A stretch of DNA of 64,000 nt from Mesorhizobium huakuii (GCF_030160235.1 NZ_BSNY01000010.1:1-64000), one strand, 5' to 3'. Counted from the first letter of the stretch, positions 25,432 to 35,817 are shown. Numbers and translations: made by a program. Notes: a model not told the origin generated them from the letters alone.

Positions 25432-27209
25432 GGCACTCCATCCTGTTCTTGCTGCTGCTGTTTGCCCGGACCAAGTGATTTGATCGCCGCGTCGACGCTG
25501 TGGAATATGCGCTGCGGGCCGACCATTTCAGCAATGCCGAACCGCGCCAGCGCCGCCTGGGCGCGCAGCGATTCCAGCCGCGCTATGGCAAAGACCGCGC
25601 CCGCCTTGCGGCAATGAAGGATGGTGTCGATCAGGGCCTGCGCGGCGGTGTAGTCGATCTCGACGATGTTGCTGGCCTCCAGCACGACCAGTTTCACGGC
25701 TTCGTCCCTGGCATCGACAAGGCCGCAAACGCCGCGCTTGAAACGGTCGGCATTGACGAAGGACAATGGCGCCTGGAAGGCCGCGACCAACACGCCCGGG
25801 AGTTGTTCGCCAGCGCTGGGCTTGGCCGGAGGCCACCAGACGGACGTGCCTGGCACCTGTTCGAGCTCGATCGGTTCCGTCCGCGTCGCGCTCCATATGC
25901 CATGCAGCAGCGACAGGCCGATGCCCACCGCCACGCCGGTTGCGATCGGCAACACCACGATCGCTGCCATGGTGGCAAGGATCAACAGGAATTCGACGGG
26001 CGCCTGCCGGTAGACGCCGGCGAACACCTTCCAGCGCAATATGTGCTGGGCAACGAACATCAGGACGCCGGCCAAGGCGGCCTGCGGAACATTGGTGAGC
26101 AGGCCGCCGCCAAAGGCGCCGAGCGCCAGCACAATGGCCGCGGCGATGAGGCCGGACAGTTGCGAGCGGCCACCCGACTGGGAGACGATGGCTGTCCGCG
26201 GCGGGCTGGCATTGACGGCAAAGGCGCCGAACAGCCCCGACGCGATGCTGCCGGCGCCGACGCCGACGAAATCGCGGTTGACGTCGGGTGCGTCGTCCTG
26301 TTGCGAAGCGAAAGAACGCGAAGTGGCGGCCGTCTGTACCATGACGATAACGGCGATCAGCAACGCCAGCGGAACGAGTGCCTGCACGTCATTGAGGCCC
26401 GCCTCCGGCAAATAGGCGCCCGGCAGGCCGTTTGGCAGTGCCCCAAGCACCTCGACGCCGTGATCCCTGAGGTCGAAGACGACGACCGCAAGCGTGGCAA
26501 GCACCATGCCGATCAAGGCTCCGGGGATGCGGGCACTGATCCGTTCCGAACAGAACACGATCGCGAACACGCCGAGGCCGAGCCCGAAGTTCCAGGGATT
26601 GGTGAGATGGAGATTGCCGGCGATCTCGCCGACACGCCGCAAGGTTTCTCCACTCTCGGCAGGCAGGCCGAGCAGTCCCGGCATCTGCGAAACGATGATA
26701 TGGACGGCAATGCCGGCCAGAAACCCCGTTGTGACCGGCACCGACAGGAGATCCGCGATCCAGCCGAGGCGAAGGATGCCGCTGAGCGTCACGACCAGCC
26801 CGACCATGAGTGCCAACATTGCCGCCAGCGCCAGATAATGCGGCGAGCCGGATGTGGCGAGCAGCGCCAGGCTGCCGGCGAACAGCGGCGTGATGGTCGA
26901 ATCCGCGCCAACCGAGAGGTGACGATTGGCGCCAAACAGGGCAAACGCCACCGAACCGGCGACAAAAGCAAAAAAACCGACTTCGGGGGCAAAGCCGCCG
27001 AGCCTGGCCGTTGCCATCTGCTCGGGGATGGCGATCGCGGCCAATGTCAGGCCGGCGATCAGATCACCGTTGAGATCCCGGAACTGCCAGCCGCTCAGCG
27101 CCTGCAAAGGCAGCCACCGGCGCCAATTCATGGCGCTTGCGGCTTTCGCGTGGGAAAGTTGGTCCATTGCCGGCTTTTGCCTTGTGGCGGCGAAAAGCGT
27201 CGTGGCCAT
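25428..27209 (-). CDS. SulP-family inorganic anion transporter with STAS domain
   Basis: A 593-residue inner-membrane transporter. About 11-12 helices cover residues 45-430, with NGDLIAGLTLAAIAIPEQMA, the SulP signature region, and FGANRHLSVGADSTITPLFA. The cytoplasmic STAS domain is at about 460-580 (GVLVAAFQAPLSFVNADRFK, LVVLEASNIVEIDYTAAQAL). Substrates of the family are sulfate, bicarbonate or other anions, and the substrate here is open. The C-terminus is Gln-rich (GKQQQQEQDG). It is translationally coupled to the ParB-like gene and divergent from gyrA. An alternative start is the Met at residue 15. Confidence 0.92.
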   Translation of the reverse strand: MATTLFAATRQKPAMDQLSHAKAASAMNWRRWLPLQALSGWQFRDLNGDLIAGLTLAAIAIPEQMATARLGGFAPEVGFFAFVAGSVAFALFGANRHLSVGADSTITPLFAGSLALLATSGSPHYLALAAMLALMVGLVVTLSGILRLGWIADLLSVPVTTGFLAGIAVHIIVSQMPGLLGLPAESGETLRRVGEIAGNLHLTNPWNFGLGLGVFAIVFCSERISARIPGALIGMVLATLAVVVFDLRDHGVEVLGALPNGLPGAYLPEAGLNDVQALVPLALLIAVIVMVQTAATSRSFASQQDDAPDVNRDFVGVGAGSIASGLFGAFAVNASPPRTAIVSQSGGRSQLSGLIAAAIVLALGAFGGGLLTNVPQAALAGVLMFVAQHILRWKVFAGVYRQAPVEFLLILATMAAIVVLPIATGVAVGIGLSLLHGIWSATRTEPIELEQVPGTSVWWPPAKPSAGEQLPGVLVAAFQAPLSFVNADRFKRGVCGLVDARDEAVKLVVLEASNIVEIDYTAAQALIDTILHCRKAGAVFAIARLESLRAQAALARFGIAEMVGPQRIFHSVDAAIKSLGPGKQQQQEQDGVP

Positions 27210-27341
27210 ATCGTCGCAATGAGCGGTATCCTTTTGAAATTACCATCAAAAATGACACTGGAAAAGTGCCGCGAACATTGGAGTTTCGGCCTTGCTTCCT
27301 ATATAAGCGGTCAGTGATTCCTGATTAGATTGTGATCCGAT

Positions 27342-30146
27342 TTGACCGACCAAAAGACACCGCGCGGCGCCGACGGCGGCCCCACCGGCATCGAGCCGAT
27401 CTCCATTATCGAGGAGATGCAGAGCTCCTATCTTTCTTACGCCATGAGCGTGATCGTCAGCCGAGCGCTGCCCGATGTGCGCGATGGCCTGAAGCCCGTG
27501 CATCGCCGCATTCTCTATGCTGCGCATGAGAGCGGCTACCACTGGAACCGCAAATATGTGAAGTCGGCCCGCCCGGTCGCCGACGTGATGGGTAAATACC
27601 ATCCGCATGGCGACGCCTCGATCTACGACGCCTTGGTGCGCATGGCGCAGGACTGGTCGCTGCGCGTGCCGCTGATTGACGGGCAGGGCAATTTCGGCTC
27701 GATCGACGGCGATCCGCCGGCGGCGATGCGCTACACCGAATCGCGGCTGACCAAGGTAGCGCATGAGCTTCTGGAGGATATCGACAAGGACACTGTCGAT
27801 TTCCAGGACACTTATGATGCCTCGGATACCGAACCGAAGGTTCTGCCGGCGCGCTTTCCCAATCTGCTGGTCAATGGCTCCGGCGGTATCGCCGTCGGCA
27901 TGGCCACCAACATCCCGCCGCACAATCTGGGCGAAGTCTGCAACGGCGCCATCGCCATCATCGACAATCCGGCGATCGACCTGCCGGCGCTGATGGAGAT
28001 CATTCCAGGCCCCGACTTCCCGACCGGTGGCATCGTGCTTGGCCGTTCCGGCATCTACAGCGCCTATTCGACCGGTCGTGGCTCGATCGTCATGCGCGGC
28101 AAGGTCAACATCGAACAGCGCGGTAATGACCGTGAATCGATCATCATCACCGAGGTTCCCTACCAGGTGAACAAGGCCTCGATGATCGAGAAGATGGCCG
28201 AGCTGGTGCGCGACAAGCGCATCGAGGGCATTTCCGACATCCGCGACGAAAGCGACCGCCAGGGCTACCGCGTCGTTATCGAGCTGAAGCGCGACGCCGT
28301 CGCCGACGTCATCCTCAATCAGCTTTACCGCTTCACGCCGCTGCAGACCTCTTTCGGCGCCAATATGGTGGCGCTGAATGGCGGCAAGCCGGAACTGCTG
28401 ACCCTGACCGACATGCTGAAGGCGTTCGTCTCCTTCCGCGAAGAGGTCATCACAAGGCGGACGAAATTCCTGCTGCGCAAGGCGCGCGACCGCGCTCATG
28501 TGCTGGTCGGTCTTGCCATCGCCGTCGCCAATATCGACGAGGTCATCAAGCTGATCCGCACCGCGCCGGATCCGCAGACGGCACGCGAGCAGTTGATGGA
28601 GCGGCGCTGGCCGGCGGGTGACGTCGAATCGCTGATCCTTTTGATCGACGATCCGCGCCACCGCATCAATGAGGACGGCACCTACAATCTGTCCGAGGAA
28701 CAGGCGCGCGCCATCCTCGAATTGCGCCTGCAGCGCCTGACCGCGCTCGGCCGTGACGAAATCGCCGACGAGTTGAACACGATCGGCGCCGAAATCGTTG
28801 ATTATCTGGATATTCTGTCGTCACGGGCGCGTGTCCAGCAGATCGTCAAGGACGAGCTTGCCGCCGTGCGCGACGAGTTCGGCACGCCACGCCGCACCGA
28901 GCTCACCGACGGCGGCGCGGACATGGAAGACGAGGACCTGATCCAGCGCGAGGACATGGTCGTGACGGTGAGCCATTCCGGCTACATCAAGCGCGTGCCG
29001 CTTTCGCTCTACCGGGCGCAGCGCCGTGGCGGCAAGGGCCGCTCCGGCATGTCGACCAAGGAAGAGGATTTTGTCACCCGGCTGTTCGTGGCAAACACGC
29101 ATACGCCAGTGCTGTTTTTCTCCTCGCGCGGCATCGTCTACAAGGAGAAGGTGTGGCGGCTGCCGATCGGCAATCCGCAGTCACGCGGCAAGGCGCTGAT
29201 CAACATGCTGCCGCTCGAGCAGGGCGAACGCATCACCACCATCATGCCGCTGCCCGAGGACGAGACCAGCTGGGGCGAGCTCGACGTGATGTTCGCCACC
29301 ACGCGCGGCACCGTGCGCCGCAACAAGCTGTCCGACTTCGTCCAGGTCAACCGCAATGGCAAGATCGCCATGAAGCTGGAGGAGGAAGGCGACGAAATCC
29401 TCGGCGTCGAGACCTGCACCGACAATGACGATGTGCTTCTGACCGCCAGCTCCGGCCAATGCATCCGCTTCTCGGTCGGTGACGTGCGCGTCTTCCAGAG
29501 CCGCAACTCCGTCGGCGTACGCGGCATCACCATGGCCGAGACCGACCGCATCATCTCCATGTCGGTGATCGAGCATGTCGATGCGCCGCCGGCCGAACGC
29601 GCCGCCTATCTCAAGCGGGCCGCGGCCGAACGGCGGGCCGCCGCCGGCATCGCGGCCGGTGAGGAGGAAGAGATCGCGCTCACCAATGAAGAGGTCGGCG
29701 AGGAGGCGGAGCTTTCCGACGAGCGCTACGAGTTCCTCAAGGCGCATGAGCAGTATGTGCTGACTGTGACCGAATATGGCTATGGCAAGCGCTCGTCGTC
29801 CTACGATTTCCGCCTGACCGGCCGCGGCGGCAAGGGCATCCGCGCTACCGATGTGTCGAAAGTGGCGGAGATCGGCCGGCTGGTGGCGACCTTCCCGGTC
29901 GGCAATGACGACCAGATCATGCTGGTGTCGGATGGCGGCACGGTCATCCGGGTGCCGGTCAACGGCATCCGTTTCGCCAGCCGCGCCACCAAGGGCGTGA
30001 CCATCTTCAACACGGCTGAAGGCGAGAAGGTGGTTTCGGTCGAGCGCATCTCGGAGCCGCAGGCGGACGAGGAAAGCGAAGAGACCATCGAGGGCGGTAC
30101 GGAGTCTGCTCCCGAGACTGATACCGGTCCGGAAAGCGCTGAATAA
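27342..30146 (+). CDS. gyrA: DNA gyrase subunit A
   Basis: A 934-residue subunit that breaks and rejoins DNA during negative supercoiling. The catalytic Tyr is residue 131 in [10 protein letters not shown]. The quinolone region reads [17 protein letters not shown], with Ala92 where E. coli has Ser83 and Asp96 where it has Asp87. The GyrA box QRRGGKG is at about residue 562, starting the DNA-wrapping domain. An acidic, Ala-rich insertion (about 755-800) interrupts the C-terminal domain, which makes the protein longer than the E. coli one. It starts with TTG at 27342, followed by [11 protein letters not shown] hairpin follows the stop. Confidence 0.97.
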   Translation: MTDQKTPRGADGGPTGIEPISIIEEMQSSYLSYAMSVIVSRALPDVRDGLKPVHRRILYAAHESGYHWNRKYVKSARPVADVMGKYHPHGDASIYDALVRMAQDWSLRVPLIDGQGNFGSIDGDPPAAMRYTESRLTKVAHELLEDIDKDTVDFQDTYDASDTEPKVLPARFPNLLVNGSGGIAVGMATNIPPHNLGEVCNGAIAIIDNPAIDLPALMEIIPGPDFPTGGIVLGRSGIYSAYSTGRGSIVMRGKVNIEQRGNDRESIIITEVPYQVNKASMIEKMAELVRDKRIEGISDIRDESDRQGYRVVIELKRDAVADVILNQLYRFTPLQTSFGANMVALNGGKPELLTLTDMLKAFVSFREEVITRRTKFLLRKARDRAHVLVGLAIAVANIDEVIKLIRTAPDPQTAREQLMERRWPAGDVESLILLIDDPRHRINEDGTYNLSEEQARAILELRLQRLTALGRDEIADELNTIGAEIVDYLDILSSRARVQQIVKDELAAVRDEFGTPRRTELTDGGADMEDEDLIQREDMVVTVSHSGYIKRVPLSLYRAQRRGGKGRSGMSTKEEDFVTRLFVANTHTPVLFFSSRGIVYKEKVWRLPIGNPQSRGKALINMLPLEQGERITTIMPLPEDETSWGELDVMFATTRGTVRRNKLSDFVQVNRNGKIAMKLEEEGDEILGVETCTDNDDVLLTASSGQCIRFSVGDVRVFQSRNSVGVRGITMAETDRIISMSVIEHVDAPPAERAAYLKRAAAERRAAAGIAAGEEEEIALTNEEVGEEAELSDERYEFLKAHEQYVLTVTEYGYGKRSSSYDFRLTGRGGKGIRATDVSKVAEIGRLVATFPVGNDDQIMLVSDGGTVIRVPVNGIRFASRATKGVTIFNTAEGEKVVSVERISEPQADEESEETIEGGTESAPETDTGPESAE

Positions 30147-30160
30147 GTCCAGACATGACA

Positions 30161-30182
30161 ACGCCGGCCCGTTGGCCGGCGT
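30161..30182. terminator. GC hairpin after gyrA
   Basis: ACGCCGGCC-CGTT-GGCCGGCGT is a perfect nine-base-pair hairpin 14 bases after the gyrA stop. It lacks a T-run, so it may act as a weak terminator or an mRNA end stabiliser between the convergent genes. Confidence 0.55.
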
Positions 30183-30191
30183 GGCAGCAAG

Positions 30192-30223
30192 TCTGGACTG
30201 ACTTAGTTCTGGACTGACTCAGT
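30192..30223. repeat. Two tandem 16-base repeats
   Basis: TCTGGACTGACTTAGT is followed directly by TCTGGACTGACTCAGT, differing at one base. The repeat covers the stop codon of the minus-strand small gene. Confidence 0.7.
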
Positions 30224-30371
30224 AGTGACGATACGGCTTGCGCGGGCCGAAGCCTTCGAAGCGCTTGGTGGTTGCCTTGACGCGGATGCGTTGTGCCTCC
30301 TGATGCAGCCCGAATACGGTGGCGATCAGCATGGCGACTGTCATTGCGGTGGCGAGCATGTAGATCAGCAT
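30219..30371 (-). CDS. Small single-span membrane protein, 50 residues
   Basis: ATG at 30371 follows an AGGAGAA site, and the frame ends at TGA 30219-30221. The product MLIYMLATAMTVAMLIATVF has one N-terminal membrane helix. A basic cytoplasmic tail (QEAQRIRVKATTKRFEGFGP, ending RKPYRHY) follows. The strong ribosome-binding site and the clear helix-plus-basic-tail design support a real gene. Function unknown. It converges on gyrA. Confidence 0.7.
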   Translation of the reverse strand: MLIYMLATAMTVAMLIATVFGLHQEAQRIRVKATTKRFEGFGPRKPYRHY

Positions 30372-30565
30372 GTGCGTGTTCTCCTGCGCCTTACAACGGA
30401 TAGATGGGATTTTGGTTTCATCTTATTAAGGTGCAACCTAGTGAACGCTGCGTGAAGGCTTCGTGATCAGCGTGTTCATCTGTCGTTCATGTGCCTGAAA
30501 AGGTTCACGGCCTTCGCGCCGATCGGATTTGCCTTTGCGAGAGAGGCTCGCTAGAAGCACCTCCC

Positions 30566-31066
30566 ATGACTGAACGCACCGCCCTTTACGCTGGCTCCTT
30601 CGACCCGCTGACCAACGGCCATCTCGATGTGCTGAAGGCGTCGCTGGCCGTGGCCGATATCGTCTATGCCGCAATCGGCATTCATCCGGGCAAAAAGCCG
30701 TTGTTTTCCTTCGAGGAGCGGGTGCAACTCATCGAAGCCGCCACGAAGGCCGAATTCGGCCGCGATGGCGCTCGCATAAAGGTTGTTGCCTTCGACGGGC
30801 TGGTGATCGACGCGGCCAGGAAACAGGGCGCCTCGATCATGATCCGCGGCCTGCGCGACGGCACCGATCTCGATTACGAAATGCAGATGGCCGGCATGAA
30901 CGAAACCATGGCGCCCGAGCTGCAGACGGTTTTTCTGCCAGCCAGCCCGTCCGTGCGCACCATTACCGCCACACTTGTGCGCCAGATAGCCTCGATGGGC
31001 GGCGACATCCGCCCCTTCGTGCCGGCCGCTGTCGCCGGCGCGCTCACCGCCAAATTCGCGAAATAG
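30566..31066 (+). CDS. coaD: Phosphopantetheine adenylyltransferase
   Basis: A 166-residue enzyme of coenzyme A synthesis that joins 4'-phosphopantetheine and ATP to give dephospho-CoA. The nucleotidyltransferase motif is [20 protein letters not shown] (HxGH variant TNGH). The second motif, [20 protein letters not shown], replaces the usual SSS-x-VRE with PSVRTI. Length fits the family. The ATG at 30566 gives the normal N-terminus. Two cyclophilin genes follow in the same direction. Confidence 0.95.
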   Translation: MTERTALYAGSFDPLTNGHLDVLKASLAVADIVYAAIGIHPGKKPLFSFEERVQLIEAATKAEFGRDGARIKVVAFDGLVIDAARKQGASIMIRGLRDGTDLDYEMQMAGMNETMAPELQTVFLPASPSVRTITATLVRQIASMGGDIRPFVPAAVAGALTAKFAK

Positions 31067-31085
31067 AAATTTCGGAGAACTATCC

Positions 31086-31673
31086 ATGCAGCTGAAAAAG
31101 CTTGCCTCGTTCCTCGTCGTGCTTGCCGGTCTCGTGACCGCCTCGGTCTCGGCCTATGCCGCCGACCCGGAAAACACCATGATCATCACGCTGAAGGACG
31201 GTGACGTCACCATCGCTCTGCGGCCAGATCTGGCGCCCAAGCATGTCGCGCAGATCAAGAAGCTCGTGCGTGACCATGCGTATGACAATGTCGCCTTCCA
31301 CCGCGTCATCGACGGTTTCATGGCGCAGACCGGCGACGTCAAGTTCGGCAACATGAAGAAGGGTTTCAACGCCCAGGCCGTCGGCACCGGCGGTTCGGAC
31401 CTGCCGGACCTGCCGGCCGAATTCTCGCAGACCGAGCACTATAAGCGCGGCGTGGTCGGCATGGCCCGCTCGCAGGATCCGAACTCCGCCAATTCGCAGT
31501 TCTTCATCATGTTCGCGCCGGCGCCGCCGCTCGACGGCCAGTACACCATCGTCGGCAATGTCGTCAGCGGCATGGAACTGGTGGACCACATCAAGAAGGG
31601 TGACGAGGCGGACAACGGCACGGTTTCCGACCCCGACCGGATGATCAAGGTGCGCATCGCCGCCGACAAGTAA
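31086..31673 (+). CDS. ppiA: Periplasmic peptidyl-prolyl cis-trans isomerase (cyclophilin)
   Basis: A 195-residue cyclophilin with a signal peptide (KKLASFLVVLAGLVTASVSA, then YAADPENT). The catalytic domain contains [16 protein letters not shown] with the key Arg and Phe, and [20 protein letters not shown]. It should assist folding of exported proteins. It lies 19 bases after coaD and 27 bases before a second, cytoplasmic cyclophilin of closely similar sequence, so the pair probably arose by duplication. Confidence 0.92.
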   Translation: MQLKKLASFLVVLAGLVTASVSAYAADPENTMIITLKDGDVTIALRPDLAPKHVAQIKKLVRDHAYDNVAFHRVIDGFMAQTGDVKFGNMKKGFNAQAVGTGGSDLPDLPAEFSQTEHYKRGVVGMARSQDPNSANSQFFIMFAPAPPLDGQYTIVGNVVSGMELVDHIKKGDEADNGTVSDPDRMIKVRIAADK

Positions 31674-31700
31674 TACTGTTTTCTCAAAAGGATATCTGAC

Positions 31701-32213
31701 ATGGCCGAAATCAAGGACCGCGAGAACGCGCTCATCATGGAAACGACCAAGGGCAAGGTCGTCATCGAACTTTTCCCCGATCTGGCCCCCGGCCATGTCG
31801 CCCGCATCAAGGAACTGGCCAGGGAAGGCGCCTATGACGGCGTGGTTTTCCACCGCGTCATCGACGGCTTCATGGCGCAGACCGGCGACGTGAAGTTCGG
31901 CAATTCGAGCAAGCCGACCTTCGCGCCGTCGCGCGCGGGCATGGGCGGCTCGGACAAGCCGGACCTGAAGGCTGAGTTCTCCAATGCCAACCACGGTCGC
32001 GGCACCTGCTCGATGGCCCGTTCACAGAACCCGAACTCGGCCAATTCGCAGTTCTTCATCTGCTTCGACGATGCCGCCTTCCTAAACCGCCAGTACACGG
32101 TCTGGGGCCAAGTCATCGAAGGCATGGACAATGTCGACAAGATCAAGCGCGGCGAACCGGTGGTCGATCCCGACAAGATCGTGTCGCTGAAGGTCGCGGC
32201 CGACGTCAAGTAA
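31701..32213 (+). CDS. ppiB: Cytoplasmic peptidyl-prolyl cis-trans isomerase (cyclophilin)
   Basis: A 170-residue cyclophilin without a signal peptide. It starts [20 protein letters not shown] and has [20 protein letters not shown] and [20 protein letters not shown], so the active-site Arg, Phe and Gln are all present. A short loop carrying [10 protein letters not shown] follows the first block. It is the cytoplasmic partner of the gene upstream. Confidence 0.93.
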   Translation: MAEIKDRENALIMETTKGKVVIELFPDLAPGHVARIKELAREGAYDGVVFHRVIDGFMAQTGDVKFGNSSKPTFAPSRAGMGGSDKPDLKAEFSNANHGRGTCSMARSQNPNSANSQFFICFDDAAFLNRQYTVWGQVIEGMDNVDKIKRGEPVVDPDKIVSLKVAADVK

Positions 32214-32221
32214 GGCCGACA

Positions 32222-32671
32222 ATGATGGGCGTCGTCTGGTCGCTTCTCGGCATCCTGTCCGGCGCCTTTATTGCCATTCAGGCACCGATCAATTCGCAGC
32301 TGGCGCGCGGCCTGGGTCTCCCGGTCGCGGCGGCTGCGTTCTCATTCCTGTCGGGCGCGATCGTGCTCGGCATCATCTCCGTCACGGTGGTGAGGCTGCA
32401 AGGCATTTCGCTCGACTGGAAGGCACCGGCACCCTGGCTGTTCGTCGCCGGCGGCATGCTCGGGGGCTTCTATGTCACGCTCTCCACAATCCTGACGCCG
32501 CGCATCGGCGCCGCCGCCCTGATGGCGTTCCTGGTGGCCGGTCAACTGCTGGCCGGCATGCTCATCGACCGCATCGGCTTCCTTGGTGTCGCGGTGCGCG
32601 AAATCTCGCTCGGCCGCGTCGCCGGCGCGGTGTTGCTGCTGGTCGGAGCGCTGCTCGTCCGGCTCTACTGA
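32222..32671 (+). CDS. DMT-type small membrane transporter (DUF606/YdcZ)
   Basis: A 149-residue protein with five hydrophobic helices. [20 protein letters not shown] and [20 protein letters not shown] are the DUF606 signature (gQa.iNaqLa), and [20 protein letters not shown] follows. DUF606 proteins are half-size relatives of DMT transporters and usually work as dimers. The substrate is unknown. Its stop shares one base with the queA start (TGATG). Confidence 0.85.
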   Translation: MMGVVWSLLGILSGAFIAIQAPINSQLARGLGLPVAAAAFSFLSGAIVLGIISVTVVRLQGISLDWKAPAPWLFVAGGMLGGFYVTLSTILTPRIGAAALMAFLVAGQLLAGMLIDRIGFLGVAVREISLGRVAGAVLLLVGALLVRLY

Positions 32672-33756
32672 TGCGCGTCGATCTCTTCGACTTCGACCTG
32701 CCGGAGGAGCGCATCGCGCTTCGCCCTGCGGAGCCGCGCGACAGCGCCAAGATGCTGGTGGTCAAACCGGGCGAGGCGCTCGATGACCGCACAGTCGGCG
32801 ACCTGCCATCCCTGCTCAGGACCGGCGATGTGCTGGTGTTCAACGATACCAAGGTCATTCCGGCGCAGCTCAAAGGCATAAGGCGGCGCGGCGCGGCGCA
32901 GGCGCAGGTCGAGGCCACGCTGCATATGCGCGTGGCGCCGGATCGCTGGCTGGCCTTCATGCGGCCAGGCAAGCGCATCGCCGCCGGCGACCGCATCCAT
33001 TTCGGCCATGACGGCAATTCCTGCTTCCTCGGCCAGCTCGACGCCACGGTGATCGAGAAGGGCGAGGGCGGCGAGGCGCTTCTTGGCTTCGACCTGTCGG
33101 GGCCGTTCCTCGACGAGGCGCTGCATGCCGTCGGCCACATTCCGCTGCCACCTTACATCGCCTCGAAGCGCGATGACGACGAGCGCGACCGGGCCGACTA
33201 CCAGACCATCTATGCCAGGGAAGAGGGCGCCGTGGCAGCGCCGACGGCAGGTTTGCATTTCACGCCGGAGCTGTTTGCCGCTCTCGATGCCAGAGGGGTC
33301 GAGCGCCGCTTCGTCACCTTGCATGTCGGCGCCGGCACGTTCCTGCCGGTCAAGGCGGACGACACCGCCGACCACAAGATGCATGCCGAGATCGGCTCGG
33401 TCAGCCGGGAAACAGCCGATGCGCTGAACGCGGCCAAAGCGAGGGGCGGGCGCATCATCGCCGTCGGCACGACCTCGCTGCGGCTGCTGGAGAGTGCGGC
33501 GCGCGAAGACGGGACGGTGCCCGCGTGGTCGGGCCCGACCGATATCTTCATCACGCCCGGCTATCGTTTTCGCACCGCCGACATGCTGATGACCAATTTC
33601 CATCTGCCGCGCTCGACGCTGTTCATGCTGGTTTCAGCCTTCAGCGGCCTCGACACGATGCGTGCAGCCTATGCGCATGCCATTGCGAACCGCTACAGGT
33701 TCTACTCCTATGGGGACGCAAGCCTGCTGTATCGAGCGGAGATGAGCGATGGATGA
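32671..33756 (+). CDS. queA: S-adenosylmethionine:tRNA ribosyltransferase-isomerase
   Basis: A 361-residue enzyme that moves the ribosyl part of S-adenosylmethionine onto preQ1 in tRNA to make epoxyqueuosine. Motifs are [60 protein letters not shown] and [20 protein letters not shown]. The final part has [20 protein letters not shown]. It overlaps genes on both sides and is followed by orf89 and tgt, giving a compact queuosine operon. Confidence 0.96.
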   Translation: MRVDLFDFDLPEERIALRPAEPRDSAKMLVVKPGEALDDRTVGDLPSLLRTGDVLVFNDTKVIPAQLKGIRRRGAAQAQVEATLHMRVAPDRWLAFMRPGKRIAAGDRIHFGHDGNSCFLGQLDATVIEKGEGGEALLGFDLSGPFLDEALHAVGHIPLPPYIASKRDDDERDRADYQTIYAREEGAVAAPTAGLHFTPELFAALDARGVERRFVTLHVGAGTFLPVKADDTADHKMHAEIGSVSRETADALNAAKARGGRIIAVGTTSLRLLESAAREDGTVPAWSGPTDIFITPGYRFRTADMLMTNFHLPRSTLFMLVSAFSGLDTMRAAYAHAIANRYRFYSYGDASLLYRAEMSDG

Positions 33757-34018
33757 TGACCTGCAAACCCTTGATCGCGATGCCCTGATCGCCGAGGTGA
33801 AGAAACTGCGCGCCGGCATTCGCGCGCATCGCGACACGTCCGGCCACGATCTATGCTGGCATCACCCCGACTTGTGGGATCTGCTGCCGGAAAAGACCGA
33901 GCCATCGATCGCCGTGCCGCCCTGGCCCAAATTCATGCGCGGCTGCATCCAATATCGCCAGTCGCTCGACAGACAGGCGCCTGACGCGCCGATCCACGAC
34001 AAGGAATTCAATGGCTAA
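33749..34018 (+). CDS. Small conserved hypothetical protein between queA and tgt
   Basis: An 89-residue protein starting [20 protein letters not shown]. It has a short helical N-terminus, then [20 protein letters not shown] with one Cys and two adjacent His, and [20 protein letters not shown]. It overlaps queA by eight bases and tgt by eight bases, so all three should be translated together. No family function is known to me. The Cys/His/Trp-rich middle could bind a ligand or metal. A role in queuosine formation is only suggested by position. Confidence 0.7.
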   Translation: MDDDLQTLDRDALIAEVKKLRAGIRAHRDTSGHDLCWHHPDLWDLLPEKTEPSIAVPPWPKFMRGCIQYRQSLDRQAPDAPIHDKEFNG

Positions 34019-35141
34019 GCCGTTCAGCTTCAAGGTCCTCGCCACCGACGGCAAGGCGCGGCGCGGCGTCATCGATATGCCGCGCGGCGAAATCCGCACG
34101 CCCGCGTTCATGCCGGTCGGCACCGGCGGCACCGTCAAGACCATGTACATGGATCAGGTGCGCGGCCTCGGCGCCGACATCATCCTGGGCAACACCTATC
34201 ATCTGATGCTGCGGCCCGGCGCCGAGCGTGTCGCGCGGCTCGGCGGATTGCACGAATTCGCCCGCTGGCCGCATCCGATCCTGACCGACAGCGGCGGTTT
34301 CCAGGTGATGTCGCTGTCGAAGTTGAGGAAACTGACCGAAAAGGGTGTCACTTTCCGCTCACATATCGATGGCGCGCCTTACGAAATGTCGCCGGAGCGC
34401 TCGATCGAGATCCAGGGTCTGCTCGATTCCGACATCCAGATGCAGCTCGACGAATGCACGGCGCTGCCGGCTGAGTTGAAGGAGATCGAGCGCGCCATGG
34501 AGCTGTCGCTGCGCTGGGCCGAGCGCTGCAAGTCGGCGTTTGGCGACCAGCCGGGCAAGGCGATGTTCGGCATCGTGCAGGGCGGCGACAACGCGGCGCT
34601 CAGGGTGCGTTCGGCGCAGGCGCTGAGCGCGATGAACCTGAAGGGCTATGCGGTTGGCGGCCTGGCGGTCGGCGAACCGCAAGCGGTGATGCTCGAAATG
34701 CTCGACATCACATGTCCTGAACTCCCCGCGGACAAGCCGCGCTATCTCATGGGCGTCGGCACGCCTGACGATATCCTGAAATCGGTGGCGCGCGGCATCG
34801 ATATGTTCGACTGCGTGATGCCGACACGGGCCGGCCGGCACGGCCTGGCCTACACAAGACGTGGCAAGGTCAATCTGCGCAACGCCCGCCATGCCGACGA
34901 TCCGCGCCCGCTGGACGAGGAAAGCGACTGCCCGGCGGCGCGGGATTATTCGCGCGCCTATCTGCACCATCTGGTGCGCTCGCAGGAGGCGCTCGGCGCG
35001 ATGCTGCTGACCTGGAATAACCTGTCCTACTATCAGAAGCTGATGCAGGACATTCGAGCCGCGATCGAGACCGGCAGCTTCGAGGCGCGCGGGGCCGAGA
35101 TCACAGAGGGCTGGGCGAGGGGCGATATACCCGTCCTGTAG
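34011..35141 (+). CDS. tgt: tRNA-guanine transglycosylase
   Basis: A 376-residue enzyme that exchanges guanine-34 in GU(N) anticodons for preQ1. The nucleophile Asp lies in [13 protein letters not shown]-like [20 protein letters not shown], and the second Asp in [20 protein letters not shown] followed by [17 protein letters not shown]. One feature is notable: the usual CxCxxC-x-H zinc site should fall around residues 300-330, but the sequence there reads [20 protein letters not shown], with only one Cys. The rest of the catalytic core is intact. Confidence 0.95.
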   Translation: MAKPFSFKVLATDGKARRGVIDMPRGEIRTPAFMPVGTGGTVKTMYMDQVRGLGADIILGNTYHLMLRPGAERVARLGGLHEFARWPHPILTDSGGFQVMSLSKLRKLTEKGVTFRSHIDGAPYEMSPERSIEIQGLLDSDIQMQLDECTALPAELKEIERAMELSLRWAERCKSAFGDQPGKAMFGIVQGGDNAALRVRSAQALSAMNLKGYAVGGLAVGEPQAVMLEMLDITCPELPADKPRYLMGVGTPDDILKSVARGIDMFDCVMPTRAGRHGLAYTRRGKVNLRNARHADDPRPLDEESDCPAARDYSRAYLHHLVRSQEALGAMLLTWNNLSYYQKLMQDIRAAIETGSFEARGAEITEGWARGDIPVL

Positions 35142-35145
35142 GACC

Positions 35146-35565
35146 TCAGGTGCTCAGCGAGTTGGATGCGCGCAGGCTGCAGCCGGTGATCTGGAACGTG
35201 CCGTCGGGCTGCTGCTGCAGCGTATAGACCGCCTCATAATCCTTGCCGTCAGGCCCGACGATCAGCACCTGCTGGATAATCGAGCCCGGACCCGTCTGCT
35301 CGACCTTGCCGAAGGCATAGGACTGCGGCTTGCGCACTGGCGGGTAGCCATTGGTCACCATGTTCATGAAGGCGTCGACGGTCGGGAAGACCTGCTTCAC
35401 GTTCGGGGCGGCAAAGCCGTAGGCCTTGGCGCCGTCATCGGCCAGCAGAGCCTTCAACTGACCGTCGATGACGGCCTGGCCTGCCTTGATTTCGGCGTCG
35501 CCGGCAAAGGCCGAGGATATCAAGAGGAATGGAATGACTGCGAATGCGAAAAAGGCGTGGCGCAT
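35146..35565 (-). CDS. Secreted protein, DUF4864-like
   Basis: A 139-residue product with a Sec signal peptide (HAFFAFAVIPFLLISSAFAG, cleavage after AFA). The mature part reads EIKAGQAVIDGQLKALLADD, followed by AKAYGFAAPNVKQVFPTVDA and FQITGCSLRASNS. This order (helical start, YGFAAP, then a beta sheet of YTLQQQPDGT) matches DUF4864. Function unknown. The ATG at 35565 gives a proper signal peptide behind a CGGAGA site. Confidence 0.78.
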   Translation of the reverse strand: MRHAFFAFAVIPFLLISSAFAGDAEIKAGQAVIDGQLKALLADDGAKAYGFAAPNVKQVFPTVDAFMNMVTNGYPPVRKPQSYAFGKVEQTGPGSIIQQVLIVGPDGKDYEAVYTLQQQPDGTFQITGCSLRASNSLST

Positions 35566-35817
35566 GGCTTGTCTCCGTTGTCCCTCGGAACGGTCCCTCA
35601 AAATGATGTCCGAAGACGCACGATAACATACGCTTGGCGGTGCATCCCGGTTTCACCGATTGCGAATATTCGCCACCGGAATGTCATGCCTGTTGTGGCG
35701 CTGCGCTGGGCCGTGGCCAGGGCCTGCGCCGGCTAAGTGCGGATTCCAGTGCTTGAAAGGCCGCCTCCAGTCTGCCAGAAGGGCCGCTTGGACTTGGACG
35801 TTTAGCGGGACGAAGCC

